DNA of 64,000 bases from the NCBI RefSeq assembly GCF_020080835.1, contig NC_058161.1, positions 18,527,603-18,591,602 of the forward strand, written 5' to 3'. The translations under genes were made by a program, and so were the position numbers. A model generated the notes under the pieces. It had not been told where the DNA came from and made no database searches. It worked only from the letters and a program-made list of their open reading frames with translations. Position 1 is the stretch's first letter. Each line of letters begins with the position of its first letter. Of this stretch, positions 22,976 through 34,141 are shown in pieces. Source of the stretch: Cotesia glomerata (taxonomy: Eukaryota > Arthropoda > Insecta > Hymenoptera > Braconidae).

Positions 22976-23860
22976 GGGAACTTTTAAAATCTACGTTTAG
23001 ATTCTGATCAAATGAGAATGTTCTAGAAAATTCTAGAATGATCCAGAAACGTCTAGAATGATCTGGAAAGTTCTAAAATCTACGTTTAGATTCTGATCAA
23101 ATGAGAATGTTCTAGGAAATTCTAGAATGATCTGGGAAGTTCTAAATTCTACGTTTAGATTCTGATCAATTGAGAATGTTCTAGAAAATTTTAAAATGAT
23201 CTAGAAAGTTCTAAAATCTAAGTTTAGATTCTGATCGCATGAGAAAGTTCTAGAAAATTCTAGAATGATCTGAGAAGTTCTGATATGATATGAGAAGTTC
23301 TGATATGATATGAGAAGTTCTAAAATCTACGTTTAGATTCTGATCAAATGAGAATGTTCTAGAAAATTCCAGAATGATCTAGAAATTTCTAGAATAACCT
23401 GGGAAGTTTTTAACCCTTCAGGACATGGGTTATGAGATTTTTTCTCACGCAACAACATTTAACATAATGGATGTCGCTGCAGTGCAAGTGAGACACTAAA
23501 AAACACCCATGTCCTGAAGGGTTAAATGATATAGGATGTTCTAAAATCTACGTTTAGATTCTGATAAAATGAAAATGTTCTAAAAGTTTCTAAAATGATT
23601 GAGGAAGTTATAAAATTTAAGTTTAGATTCTGATGGCATGAGAAAGTTCTAGAAAATTCTAGAATGATCTAGAAATTTCTAGAATGATCTGAGAAGTTTT
23701 AAAATGATATGGGAAGTTCTAAAGTCTACGTTTAGATTCTGATTAAATGAAAATGTTCTAGAAAATTCTAAATTAATCTGGGAAGTTCTAAAATTTACGT
23801 TTAGATTCTGATTGAATGAAAGTGATTTAGAAAATTCTAGAATGATCAAGAATGACTCCG
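22976..23860. repeat. Tandem array of 70-110 bp units rich in heat-shock-element motifs
   Basis: Nine units begin with CTACGTTTAGATTCTGATCA (starts about 22991, 23078, 23149, 23218, 23327, 23542, 23613, 23726 and 23797). Most continue with GTTCTAGAAAATTCTAGAAT, which contains TTCnnGAAnnTTCnnGAA, the extended heat-shock-factor binding pattern. At least four units keep all four half-sites. No open frame of interest. Confidence 0.8.
23414..23521. mobile_element. 108-bp TTAA-flanked MITE, piggyBac-like ends
   Basis: TTAA|CCCTTCAGGACATGGGT on the left and ACCCATGTCCTGAAGGG|TTAA on the right, inserted in one unit of the tandem array. TTAA plus a CCC-starting TIR is typical of piggyBac derivatives. 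Confidence 0.75.
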
Positions 23861-24103
23861 AGTAAAGTAGAAAACTTCAAAGTGTATTCTTATCGGTCGA
23901 AAATATGCTGGATTGTTTTCGTAACTTTTAAAACATCTCAAAAAATTTTCTAATATCAACAAATAACTGCACTATTAGAAATGACCCAGCGAAGCAGGTG
24001 TTCACGGCTAGTGATAAAATGAAATTTATGTTAAAAAAATAAAGTTTATTAAGAAGTTAACCATTACTTTTTACGTAAATTAAACTTTGAAAATTATTGT
24101 ATT

Positions 24104-24290
24104 TTAAATCAATCTTATTACATTAATTAACACTTCAGAGAGGGATAGTCCGGTCAAATTAGACCAAAAAATAGGAGTCAGGTTACAAAAATTCACACTC
24201 GGCTGAAAATTGGTAGGATTGTTCAAAACACTATTATAAATGAAATGTGGAATGTTTTCATCGATCCGAGACCTGCAACAAAAAAAAACG
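24104..24290 (-). CDS. Weak exon candidate
   Basis: On the - strand a pyrimidine tract plus TTGCAG (about 24271-24276) precedes an open frame of about 55 codons, RSRIDENIPHFIYNSVLNNP... to TAA. It reads as a plausible protein segment, but I recognise no family and see no linked exon. It may be chance or part of a gene outside the window. Confidence 0.15.
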
Positions 24291-24505
24291 GTAAGTTTTA
24301 TCATAAAATTAGCTTAGACAAAAATTGTAAATCAGATAATTATCTATAAAAAATGCTTACATACTTCTTCTCTCCTAAAAGCCACCGCTTTTGAGATATC
24401 ACGATTCAAAAAGTTGAAAGAGTTATAATAATCGAACAATTAATTATGCCATATCAAAGCAAATTTTAAGGGAGTTGGGAAAGAACGGATAGGGGAAAGG
24501 GGGGA

Positions 24506-24785
24506 CCTACTCAGTGGGAATTTTTCCGTAATTGAAAAAATAATCAGACAGCCCAGACTGGGAATCGAACCCAGATCACTCGGTTACGCGCCAAGGGCTC
24601 TACCAGTTAAGCTATCCGAGACAAATACTGACTACTTTATTCAGTCACGTATATATATTATATATGTTCAATTAATGAACAAAGAGTTATAATTATTATA
24701 ATCGTCATAATATGTACACGTTTCCACGCCACCTTTGAGGTAGTGTACTTGGCGCGTTTTTTTTTAATGTGGTTTCCCCAGTAGG
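24506..24785. mobile_element. Short inverted-repeat element with tRNA-like core
   Basis: CCTACTCAGTGGGAA at the left and GGTTTCCCCAGTAGG at the right are imperfect inverted ends. Most of the left half is the tRNA-like segment 24541-24624. Confidence 0.45.
24541..24624 (-). tRNA. tRNA-like segment, best preserved of the set
   Basis: On the - strand: A box TAGCTTAACTGGTAGAGC, an anticodon stem-loop CTTGG-CGCGTAA-CCGAG (nominal CGT, Thr) and B box GGGTTCGATTCCC flanked by a pairing T stem (CTGGG/CCCAG). Position 33 is G instead of the invariant U, and the 5' GTCTCGG does not pair with the 3' GGGCTG. This points to a tRNA-derived SINE-like segment rather than a functional tRNA. Confidence 0.55.
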
Positions 24786-24847
24786 CCTATTCCACTGATA
24801 AAGTTCGATTAAAATATAAAATGATAAGTTCAATTTACATTTTAATA

Positions 24848-26158
24848 TTAAAATTTGTCTAAAATGTCAGTCAAATTGAGACTTTTTAAAGAACTCTTCA
24901 CTTCATCATTTGTCATTAAATGAACAATATGCCTACAGCAATCATAGGGTAACACTGCCCTAAACAGATTGCTGACTTCCTCAGTAAGTTTTCCTAGAGC
25001 TTTGCTCTTCCCAACTGCATAAAAAAAATTCTCCATCAATGGTTCTCGATAATAAAAAAATCGAAAATCCGTCCACGTTTCTTCTTCTATTTCCTTCAAT
25101 AATTCTTGAGATAGAAAATCATCATTGTTAAAAAGCTTCACTAGGTCTTCTCGGTTCCCGGTGATGAACTTCCAATATGTGATATCGTTTGATCCCATTT
25201 TTTTGTCTTCTAAAAATTGACGATGCTCCATCATTGATTTCTGTTCTTTACGGTAATATTCAAAGAATCTTGGATTATCCTCTTCCGCCTTTTTAAGAAA
25301 GTCATGAACTTTTTGCAGGGTATCTTCGGTTGCACAAATGCCTATTTCGTGCCGATTGATAATGAATAATGCTAATGTAAACTGAAGATTTGAACTCAGT
25401 TTTTTTAGCATCTCGACGCTCTCTGCATCGGTCCATAGATCCACGTCGACGACGTTTTCGCCAAAAGCAGCTAGTTCTATTTTGGAATAGTCTATCTGCT
25501 TATGACCCACAGGACTACTGTAGAGAAGATAAGTAACTGCTGCAGTGGATCCCATGTAGATTGCCAAATCCAGAATTGTTAGTAAATGTGGATGGTTTTT
25601 AAACGAGCATTTAGCATTTAAATCAGCTCCAGCTTCTTGTAACAACATAATTCTATCTTGATCATTACTACCCTCCGGAGAATAAGAATAAGAATACCTT
25701 GATCGATCTATTTTATTCACATAATTGAATACATAGTGCAAAGCAGTATTTCCCAAAGCGTCAGTATCATTTACATTAGGCTTTTGTTCCAAAATAAATG
25801 ATAAAATTTTTAAGTTGCTTTGTTCTGCAGCTGCCATCAGTGGAGTCATTCCCGATTTTGATTTACAATTCACGTCAGCACCCATTCTCACAAGACTTTT
25901 CACAATTTTCAAATTCTTATGTCGAATGGCGTAAAACAAGGAGGATGTGAGGGATCTTTCTACATTTTTATTAGTACTTACACTATGTTTGATCAGCAAT
26001 TTTGCAATTACTACTTGATTTTTTTTAATTGCTAATGATATTAAATCTTCACTGAACTTTCTATGATTTTTGTTTGACTTCAACATCTTCAACATTTTCT
26101 TCATGGTTTTTACATCTCCTGACACAATAGCATCAACAAAATCCTTGCTAGTGGCCAT
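24848..26158 (-). CDS. Ankyrin-repeat protein, single exon
   Basis: 436 codons from ATG at 26158, which has A at -3 and G at +4, to the stop at 24848. The frame stays open upstream to 26212 but without an ATG. The N-terminal half is a run of five or six ankyrin repeats: IKKNQVVIAKLLIKHS, LKIVKSLVRMGADVNCKSKS, then MTPLMAAAEQSNLKILSFIL, GNTALHYVFNYV, and GADLNAKC with LDLAIYMGSTAAVTYLLYSS. The last ~200 residues are helical-looking, charged and not ankyrin-like (FNNDDFLSQELLKEIEEETW); I recognise no domain there. There is no signal peptide or membrane segment, so it is probably cytosolic and a protein-binding scaffold. Intronless ankyrin genes of this kind can arise by retroposition or local expansion. 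Partner and pathway are unknown. Confidence 0.8.
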   Translation of the reverse strand: MATSKDFVDAIVSGDVKTMKKMLKMLKSNKNHRKFSEDLISLAIKKNQVVIAKLLIKHSVSTNKNVERSLTSSLFYAIRHKNLKIVKSLVRMGADVNCKSKSGMTPLMAAAEQSNLKILSFILEQKPNVNDTDALGNTALHYVFNYVNKIDRSRYSYSYSPEGSNDQDRIMLLQEAGADLNAKCSFKNHPHLLTILDLAIYMGSTAAVTYLLYSSPVGHKQIDYSKIELAAFGENVVDVDLWTDAESVEMLKKLSSNLQFTLALFIINRHEIGICATEDTLQKVHDFLKKAEEDNPRFFEYYRKEQKSMMEHRQFLEDKKMGSNDITYWKFITGNREDLVKLFNNDDFLSQELLKEIEEETWTDFRFFYYREPLMENFFYAVGKSKALGKLTEEVSNLFRAVLPYDCCRHIVHLMTNDEVKSSLKSLNLTDILDKF

Positions 26159-26159
26159 A

Positions 26160-27161
26160 ATAAATGAGTTGCACTTTTCGTCTTTTAAAAACCACAAAAT
26201 CTTCTTACACAAACGTAGATATTTATATTTGCTTTACACTGTTTAAGTTAAACACTAAGTTTAACTAGCTTTTAATAATGTGTTGAACACTTTAACAACA
26301 CAGTATTTGATTTTGGTTGACAAAAATAAAACTCTTTTACTTATTGATTCACAAATTTATTACAAATTGAAAATGACTGAACGAAACTTGGATTTTTTGA
26401 AGTTTTGATGCTCACGAGACAAAATTTCGATGAGAAATGATTTTGCAACTGAGATTCTACCTTATTAGAAAAATTCGATGGAGAAGGTGCTTCGATAGGG
26501 CCAATAGCAATTCAAAGATTCTATAATGTTTGTCATTGTCATTGAGAGTTAAGTATAGCAATGCATATCGAATATCTCATTAGTGAGTAAATGTTAAAGA
26601 CCATAAATTTTCATTTAATTTCTGCATCTTTTATTGCATGAGGCTACCTGTGTAATGGATTGTGGGTGGATGAAGAGGTTCTTACGGTAAAGGCTGGCGC
26701 CACAGCTGCATTTTTGACCTGAGCGTCATAATATGCAATGTAAATTTTAAGTCAATTACCTGCTCTACACCCTCTCTTATGGCAATTAGTCAGAGTGAGA
26801 GAGTTTAATCCTTCACTGTACGGATATTGAAAAGTAAGTGAAATTTTATTTATTATTATTAGTTTACTTTTATTTTAAGTAAGGGCCATTTCTATTCAAA
26901 TATCTTGTTCAAACGATAATTTGTCTTACTTTAATTTAAGTAACATATTCCTTAGATAAGTGTTCAAAATTGATTTATTTCATTCCTTTTATTTGAAATT
27001 TGTATACTCATTGTTCGCTTAAACTATTATTTATTTAATGTCTAATTCATTATATCTTAAATATGTAGTTCTATTATTTAGCTGTTCAAGAAAATTTCTG
27101 TTTAAAAGGGGGTATTTTTTTTTAAATAAAATCTTACTTCATTACATTAGAAAAATTTACG
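26160..27161. other. 5' flank of the ankyrin gene and intergenic sequence
   Basis: A TATA-like ATATAAATA lies about 60-70 bp upstream of the ATG on the - strand (near 26217-26228). A GC-richer patch at 26640-26830 has no open frame that I can assign. Nothing else is recognised. Confidence 0.35.
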
Positions 27162-28968
27162 AATATCTAGATTAGACTGCGTCAGGATAAAAAAACTTTT
27201 TTTTTTTTTTGAGTAAATACATCTAAAAAGTTTCTTTGTTAGACCAAAAAAAAAACTCCTAAAAGATGAGCTTGATATCTTGAAAATTGAGCTGGCACAT
27301 GGGGGGGGGGTCCCCTTTCTCATTTAAAATACATTGAAAAAAAACTTTTTTCTGTATTTTCATTGTAAATCATCAAAAAATTTTTTTTCAAATTTTCCTT
27401 TTTGTTATCTTGTAGAAAATTAAATTCTCTACATAAAAGGTCTCTTTCATTTTTTCGCTAAAATGCATAGGAAAAAAGTTACAAGGCTTTAAAAAACGAA
27501 AATTATAAAAAGTCAAAAATAACTTTTTTTTTTGTTTTTCGACAACAAATTATTTTATTTAGTAAAATTCTTTACTTAATTTATCTATATTCAGTCTGTC
27601 AATTATATCTAAATTTGATCTATATATAGAAGAAAAAAAATATATTTATTTATATTATATTTTTATATTATATATGGGGCATTCCATTCCAATTCGAACA
27701 CTTTTGAACCCGACCCTTTTCGATTTTTCTAAAATTTTGGTATCTTTCTCTACCCTATTGAAAACAATAGAATTTTTTATTGTTTATAGAATTTTTAAAT
27801 ACGAAAATAATAAAATACGAAAAAATAATTCAATGTTTCTTTTAATTTTTTATCTAACTTTATTGGAAATTAATCAAACGTTATCGATGATTGTCACTTT
27901 TAATGTTTGTTTTTATTTTTTTTTCTCAGATTTTAAAGTTTTCAAAATCTGCTAAAAAATTTTCAGTGATATAACAAAAAACATTCAAAAAAAATTTTTT
28001 TTTTCTTTAAAAAAAAAAAATAGAAAGAAAAAAATCTCACTTTGAAAATTTCAGGAAATTCGCAGAAAATACTGAAGTTTTTTATAAAAAAAAAAAAAAT
28101 CGAAAATCAAAAATGTCAATCATCCCGAAATTTTCGTTTTTTTCGAAAATTTTCAAAAAAAACGCTGAATATGAATGCGAATTATTATTTTTATTTTTTT
28201 TCTAAAAAGTACATTTAAAAAAAAAATTTCAATAAAAAAATCATCCCAATAAGTTAATTTTCAAAAAAGTTATGGTTATTTAACAAAAAAAAGCTGTCTT
28301 TTTTAAATAACTTGTAACTTTTTTTTGGTTGGGTAAAAAAATTTGAAAAAATTCTGGAAATTGTTTTCAATAGGGTAGAGAAAGATACCAAAATTTCAGA
28401 AAAATCGAAAAGGGTCGGGTTCAAAAGTGGTCGATTTGGAATGGAATGCCCCATATATAATATAAAAATATAATATAAATAAATATATTTTTTTTCTTCT
28501 ATATATAGATCAAATTTAGATATAATTGACAGACTGAATATAGATAAATTAAGTAAAGAATTTTACGAAATAAAATAATTTGTTGTCGAAAACATAAAAA
28601 AAAAGTTATTTTTGACTTTTTATAATTTTCGTCTTTTAAAGCCCTGTAACTTTTTTCCTATGCATTTTAGCGAAAAAATGAAAGAGACCTTTTTTGTAGA
28701 GAATTTAATTTTCTACAAGATAACAAAAAGGGAAATTTGAAAAAAAAAATTTTTTGACGATTTACAATGAAAATACAGAAAAAAGTTTTTTTTCAATGTA
28801 TTTTAAATGGGAAAAGGGACCCCCCCCCCCCATGCGCCAGCTCAATTTTAAAGATATCAAGCTCATCTTTTAGGAGTTTTTTTTTGGTCTAACAAAGAAA
28901 CTTTTTAGGTGTATTTACTCAAAAAAAAAAAAATTTTTTTTATTCTGACGCAGTCTAATCTAGATATT
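27162..28968. mobile_element. Fold-back element with ~560 bp inverted arms
   Basis: The ends AATATCTAGATTAGACTGCG and CGCAGTCTAATCTAGATATT are inverted. The arms 27162-27730 and about 28380-28968 stay complementary throughout, including the G10/C10 tract (27301 and 28818) and GGGGCATTCCATTCCAA. The centre (27740-28370) is A/T homopolymer-rich. Two open frames in the arms are mirror versions of the same sequence and not genes. Confidence 0.8.
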
Positions 28969-28969
28969 T

Positions 28970-30064
28970 ATTTCCAGGTTCTGTTTCTATGATGTTTATA
29001 ATAGTTTATAAATGACAATTATAAATGAAATTAAAATGTAAAAGGTAAAAATGTTTAGTAATGAACAATGAATGACGAGATGCTTGAATGAGGTAGTCAT
29101 ATTTTTAATAGTTAATAAGATTTTTAAACATTAAAGCAAAAATAAAATTTTTCCAGGAGTATTTTTCATAAACAATTGCTATGAATTTAATAAATAAATT
29201 AGTAACAGCTAAACTTTTCAGCTGAATTTAATATTTAGCTATAGTAATGGTTACCATTCTACACAGAAATAAAGTCTATTGTTTTCTCTCCGTGTACTCC
29301 TTTAAACAAGACCCTTTTAACTATTGTGGATTTTTTTCTTATTATTTATTGAAAAAACGTAATCGTATTTCTTAATTACCTTATCGTTCCGGAATTTTTC
29401 CATCCTTATGACTAAGCAAATACATCCAGACCCAGACTAATTATAAAAATTTTCCCAGGTCTATTTTGAAGCCGAAGAAGACACTAAAAGTTACGATTTA
29501 TTAATTCTCTTTTCTTCGATTACAATCAAAAAATACAGTTAAAAAAAGATAATAATTAATATAAAGTTAACTTTTTTTTTAAATTAATATAAGTTAAATA
29601 AATTTTCAAAAGTTTTTCGGTTTTTCCTTGTCTACAAACTTGTAAAAAATTTTTCCGATTTTAACCATTGTACGGACTAGATAACTGATTCATTCAGTCT
29701 TAATTTGTTGCTGTATAAGCCTTGAGATGACCAATTTCTCATTGAGATCTAGGACTTTGTATAGAAAAAATTGAGGGTTGGTTTTAAAAACCGATAAATT
29801 TTCTATGAGAATTAATTATTGTTTTTTCGATAAAAAAATTTTTTTCCTACTTTACATGAATTTGAAAAACCAAGAAAAAAAGCTTTTACTGGCTTTTTGA
29901 AAAATCAAGCTCTGAATTTTTGAAAAAATTAAAAGATCAGGTTTTTGCTCTTAAACCCTCATTATCTTTAACAAAAAAAAAAAAGAAAACAACTTTTTTT
30001 CGTGGTTTTTTTTTTTATGTTTTTATGAAAAGTGTTTAAATTTGTTGCAAAAAAAGAAAAAAAA
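28970..30064. other. AT-rich stretch, nothing recognised
   Basis: No open frame, RNA gene or in-window repeat stands out. It may hold introns or upstream exons of the ionotropic receptor, but I could not identify any. Confidence 0.35.
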
Positions 30065-30914
30065 TTAGGAAAACGGTTGACCCCAAAGGTCATCCCTGCA
30101 ACTTCCCGCTAACTCCATACTTAAACGCTCAACATTTCACTTATTTTGTTTTTGAGCTCTTCGAGCTCAAAAGTACAATTTCTGTGTTATTTTGAGTTCT
30201 CCGAGCTCAAAGAGATATCTTCTTTATTCATTTGAGCTCTTCGAGCTCAAAAGTCTGATGGAAGTTTGATAAAACACTATTTTTTGAATTTTCAAACCGC
30301 AATAACTTTTGAATGAATGAACCGATTTTTTCGCGGTTGGTGGCATTCGACGCAGTTTTTGAAACCTCATAACAGATTTTTAAGTTTTAATCGATCGAAC
30401 GAGGAATTCCGAAGTAATCCCAAAAAAACACTTTTTTTGAAATTTTTCGTTTTCGATAACTCTCGAACGAATCAACCGATTTTGACGGGACTGGTGACAA
30501 TCGAGTGGTTTTTCAAACTCAAAAGCGGAATAGTTTTTGGAATTGATCGATGCAACCGTTTAGAAATTATTCCAAAAAAACGATTTTTTGAAAATTTTAT
30601 TTTTGAGATTTCTCAAAATCTAGCGAACTGAATTGATTCAAATTTTCACGAAATTTAATAGCAATGATACTCTTTGGATCACTATGTATTTCGATCCGAT
30701 CAGTCAAGCCGTTCAAAAGTTATAAGTAGTTTACATACATACACACACACACATGTACATACAGCCGCACGGACACCATCGCGGGAATAGTCAGGAAAGC
30801 TTCCTGTGACCTTAAAACGTCGAGATCTGATGAAAACTCAATTTTCGCAAAACGGGGTGAAACCAATAACTTCCCGAATTTTGAAAATCTTCGATTTTCT
30901 TAGCGGGAAGTTAA
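30065..30914 (-). mobile_element. TTAACTTCCCG element, copy 4
   Basis: Inverse orientation, from TTAGGAAAACGGTTG to CTTAGCGGGAAGTTAA. GAGCTC palindromes lie at 30155, 30198 and 30235, with a short CA run at 30741. A 104-codon frame inside is part of the repeat, not a gene. Confidence 0.8.
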
Positions 30915-30919
30915 AAATT

Positions 30920-31773
30920 AACAAGGGCTACAAAACTATCAGCTTAATCATACTAAATAAACAGCCGATTTAATTTTTGCTTTTTCGATATTTGTGTATC
31001 TTTTGCCATATAACATCACAGGGGACTGTTTGCCAGGGGACTGTTTTTTTTTTTATCAAATTGAGAAAAATCAAGCAAACTATTTCAATGCATTCAATTT
31101 TTCAAGTTCTCAATGAATATTTACATTAATTAGAATAATATTAAGACTTATGGATCCAATTTTATAAATAAATTATAAATAAAAATAGTTGCCAGGGGAC
31201 TGAGTTTTGAACTGGTCCAGACGCAGATTTCCAGCACAAACGGTGCTTTGACACTAAATAAAATGCCGATAAAGCATCAACAGCACTTTGGTTATTAACT
31301 CAAGGCTAGTTAGGTCCTTATAAACCTTACAAAAGGTAAAATAACACGCTGAATTTTTTTTTTTGGCTTTGAACTTCTGGCAGGGGACTGTTCTTAAAAT
31401 GCCTGGGACAAACTTTGGTTTAATGAATTTAATGAAACAAATTAATTTTCGGTATTTTTTATTGAAGAAGATTGTTAGTTAACTAATTAAGTTTATAAAC
31501 ATTATAGATCAAACTATATATTATGGACGAATAACTTAAAATTTAATCTTAAAGTTTTAATTTTGGGAATGGGACAGCCCAGGGGACTGTTATTTCGGTG
31601 GTTTACGAATTTATAGCAAAAAAACCAAAATTTATTTCATTTTAGTTTTCAATGCTCCAAATAGAAATGTTTTTTTACTTTCGTAATAAATTTTTTTTAG
31701 TAACAAAATAACAATTTTTCTAATAAAAAAATCCCTCGGACAGCAAAAAATATCCTTACAGAGAATCACTCAT
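30920..31773 (-). mobile_element. ATGGGTGATTC element, copy B (one end lost)
   Basis: It matches copies C and D from AACAAGGGCTACAAAACTAT to the terminal CAGAGAATCACTCAT. The first ~80 bp including the other TIR are missing at the junction with copy 4 of the TTAACTTCCCG element. It shows all five CAGGGGACTG motifs (about 31019, 31036, 31193, 31381 and 31579). Confidence 0.8.
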
Positions 31774-31982
31774 TTATAAAAAATATATCAAAATGCATGT
31801 GGGTACTCCAATGAAAGCTCTTGATGAGTGTAAAATCGGGATGAGCTTATACCTTTAAAAACGTCAATAGCTAAGAAAGTACAATGCAATTTAACAAAAT
31901 ACATTGTTTAATAAAGCAAAATTTTATCTATTTATAGTTCACAAGTTACAGCAGTCACATATAGTGATTGCAAGGTTGCTAG
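31774..31982 (+). mobile_element. Helitron-like repeat, 3' end
   Basis: One unit (GTGGGTACTCCAATGAAAGC, ATCGGGATGAGCTTATACC), then the terminal hairpin GCAGTCACATATAGTGATTGC, AAGGTTG and CTAG at 31979-31982. It is followed by T, as in Helitron target sites. Confidence 0.5.
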
Positions 31983-32130
31983 TCAGAAATAAATTTGTTC
32001 GAATTTCCAACAATTTTGTTTCCTATTACATTGCTGATTATTTTAAAAATAAGCTTTTTCTCTCAGTGCACTTCATATCAACCGATTCGTTTGTTAATCT
32101 ATAATCATAACTAATAGATTTTATTTTTAG

Positions 32131-32684
32131 CAAGTTCCGAGCTTTGCAAGGATATGTTCTTTGATCGTACTAAAAATCTCAATGGCTACAGGATCAGAGC
32201 AGCAGCAAAAATAAATGATCATCACGATCGAATAATTAAAAAAGCTGATGGATTAATTACTAGAGCCTCTGATATTCGACAAGTCACTGCCGTACTTGCT
32301 TTAGATGAAGGACTACTTAGCAAAGCATTAGTATATTATTTGGACGTATCAATAGAAATAACTCACGCTATGCTATTATCTATTAATCTTGACTCTTTGG
32401 AACTTCCAATGAGAGGTATTATTGAAATAGATCTTATACCGACTACTTTAATCAACGATAATGAAGTATTCGATACAATGAATTATATTCATCCGTCGTA
32501 CCCATTTTTTTTCATCTATGAGAAGATAGTAACGCACAATCGTGGATTAGCAACGCCTTTGGAAAAAATGTTTGAGTTTTATGGGTGGCTATCCATCATC
32601 GTAACTTCAATCATCCTTTTGGTTGGATGTGTCGTCATTTATCTATCAAAGAGTGTAAATAGTTCTAATTTACTTTTGCAGTCT
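32131..32684 (+). CDS. Divergent ionotropic receptor, one exon, truncated
   Basis: The acceptor TTTATTTTTAG ends at 32130, and the reading frame begins SSELCKDMFFDRTKNLNGYR. That is the usual start of the S1 ligand-binding lobe in divergent insect IRs (xNLxGYxLR). About 110 residues later comes HPSYPFFFIYEKI and LATPLEKMFEFYGW, followed by one strong membrane segment (LSIIVTSIILLVGCVVIYL), matching TM1. The pore loop, TM2, S2 lobe and TM3 are missing. The frame runs straight into the CCCGGG end of an inverted-repeat element and stops 15 bases inside it. IRs are dendritic chemoreceptor channels; this copy is either a pseudogene or ends in an alternative exon that I cannot see. Upstream exons are not identified. 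The glutamate-contact residues typical of iGluRs are not evident, as is usual for divergent IRs. Confidence 0.55.
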
Positions 32685-33169
32685 CCCGGGAAAAAATGAA
32701 TTTGCCTAATCATATATATTTATATATGATTATATATTGAATATATAGAATTATATATAATTATATATGATTATATCTAAATTTTTATATAAAATATATA
32801 TAATCATATATAGACTAAAATATTGTATGTATATTTTATATAAGTCTCTATATGATCAGATCTGAGTTATCTAGGTCTATATACGATAATATATAATCTA
32901 TATGTAATTAGATCTGATTAGACCTGAGTTACCTAGGGCTATATATGATTATATATAAATCTATATATAATTAGATTTGATTAGACCTGAGTTTTCTAGG
33001 GCTATATTTGATTATATATAAATCTATATATGTTTAGATCTAATTAGACCTGATTTATCTAGAGCTATATATGATTATATATAAATCTATATATGATAAT
33101 ATCTAATCAAATGTAAATTATAAATTTACATTTATTAATATATAATAATATATAATTAGATGCAGCATT

Positions 33170-33660
33170 TTTCAATGATTATATTTAATAAATATTTTGT
33201 TGAGTGAATTTGTTTCACTTGCAATGTCATATGATATGAAGATTGCTTATAAACAAAAATCATCTTTATAAATTATTTTCATTAATTATATTACATTATA
33301 ATAACGTTTATTGTAACATACCGAATTCTATCACAGCTCATAATTATCTTTTAAATTTTTAAATATTCTAAACGTTAATTTATTTAGTGATTTGAATTAT
33401 TATCATGTGTTACAGTTATGTATCCCAGTTGTCGGGTTATAAAAAATGTCAAAAGAAAATTGCTATTTTTGCTTTTGATTTTAAATAAATATTTGTTAAC
33501 TGTTAACAAATATTTATTAACATTTAATAAATCGTATTTAATAAATAATTTATAAACTGGTAATAAATATATATTAAATCCCATGATGTTAAAAAATCAC
33601 TTATTAACAGTTAATGAAGCTCATTAAATATATAAACAAATCCTTCTAACAATATCAGTG
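33170..33660. mobile_element. Fragment of the TTTATTAA element
   Basis: It shares GATATGAAGATTGCTTATAA and TTATAATAACGTTTATTGTA with 51790-51900, and has the right end AAATCCTTCTAACAATATCAGTG. The left end is missing. Confidence 0.65.
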
Positions 33661-33671
33661 TACCTATATGG

Positions 33672-33885
33672 AAATCATATATAATATATGAATCACATAT
33701 AACTATATATGAATCATATATAACTATATATGAATCATATATAACTATATATGAATCATATATAACTATATATGAATCATATATAACTATATATGAATCA
33801 TATATAACTATATATGAATCATATATAACTATATATGAATAATATATAATTATATATGAATCATATATAATTATATATGCATTTT
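33672..33885. repeat. 21-bp tandem repeat
   Basis: About ten copies of ATATGAATCATATATAACT plus AT, almost identical to each other, so recently expanded. Confidence 0.85.
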
Positions 33886-34073
33886 GTGATTACTATAAAA
33901 TGTTCTCTGTTTTCATCTCAGAGTCTGCTACTCCAATGATTAATAATCTTTTAAACTATAGTTTTTTGTAGATGAAATAATGGAACGGTATTAATTAATT
34001 TAACTTATAAAAATCGATTATATATTCGATTCTCATTAGTTGTAGATATTTCAAACTTTACTATTCCAGTAAG

Positions 34074-34141
34074 TCTTGTAGGCAATCGGGTAGTGTGTTA
34101 GTCTTTAAATCGTCAGGTCCCCGGTTCGATTCCTGCTCACG
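34074..34141 (+). tRNA. Degenerate tRNA-like segment
   Basis: A-box-like TAGGCAATCGGGTAGTG and B box CCGGTTCGATTCCTG. The loop CTTTAAA would place TTA as a nominal anticodon. The anticodon stem does not pair, so this is a tRNA-derived remnant. Confidence 0.45.

Noticed and set aside
24541..24624. Functional tRNA-Thr(CGT)
   Set aside because: It lacks U33 and has no pairing acceptor stem, so it is kept only as tRNA-like.
24848..26158. Polydnavirus-type (vankyrin) gene
   Set aside because: The length, the C-terminal half and the lack of viral flanking motifs do not support it. A cellular ankyrin protein is the simpler call, though a database search was not possible.
26156..26212. Longer ankyrin protein starting at 26212
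   Set aside because: The first codon there is TTG, not ATG. The first ATG with a good start context is at 26158.
27674..28454. Two frames starting MGHSIP on opposite strands
   Set aside because: They are the two inverted arms of the fold-back element, not a gene pair.
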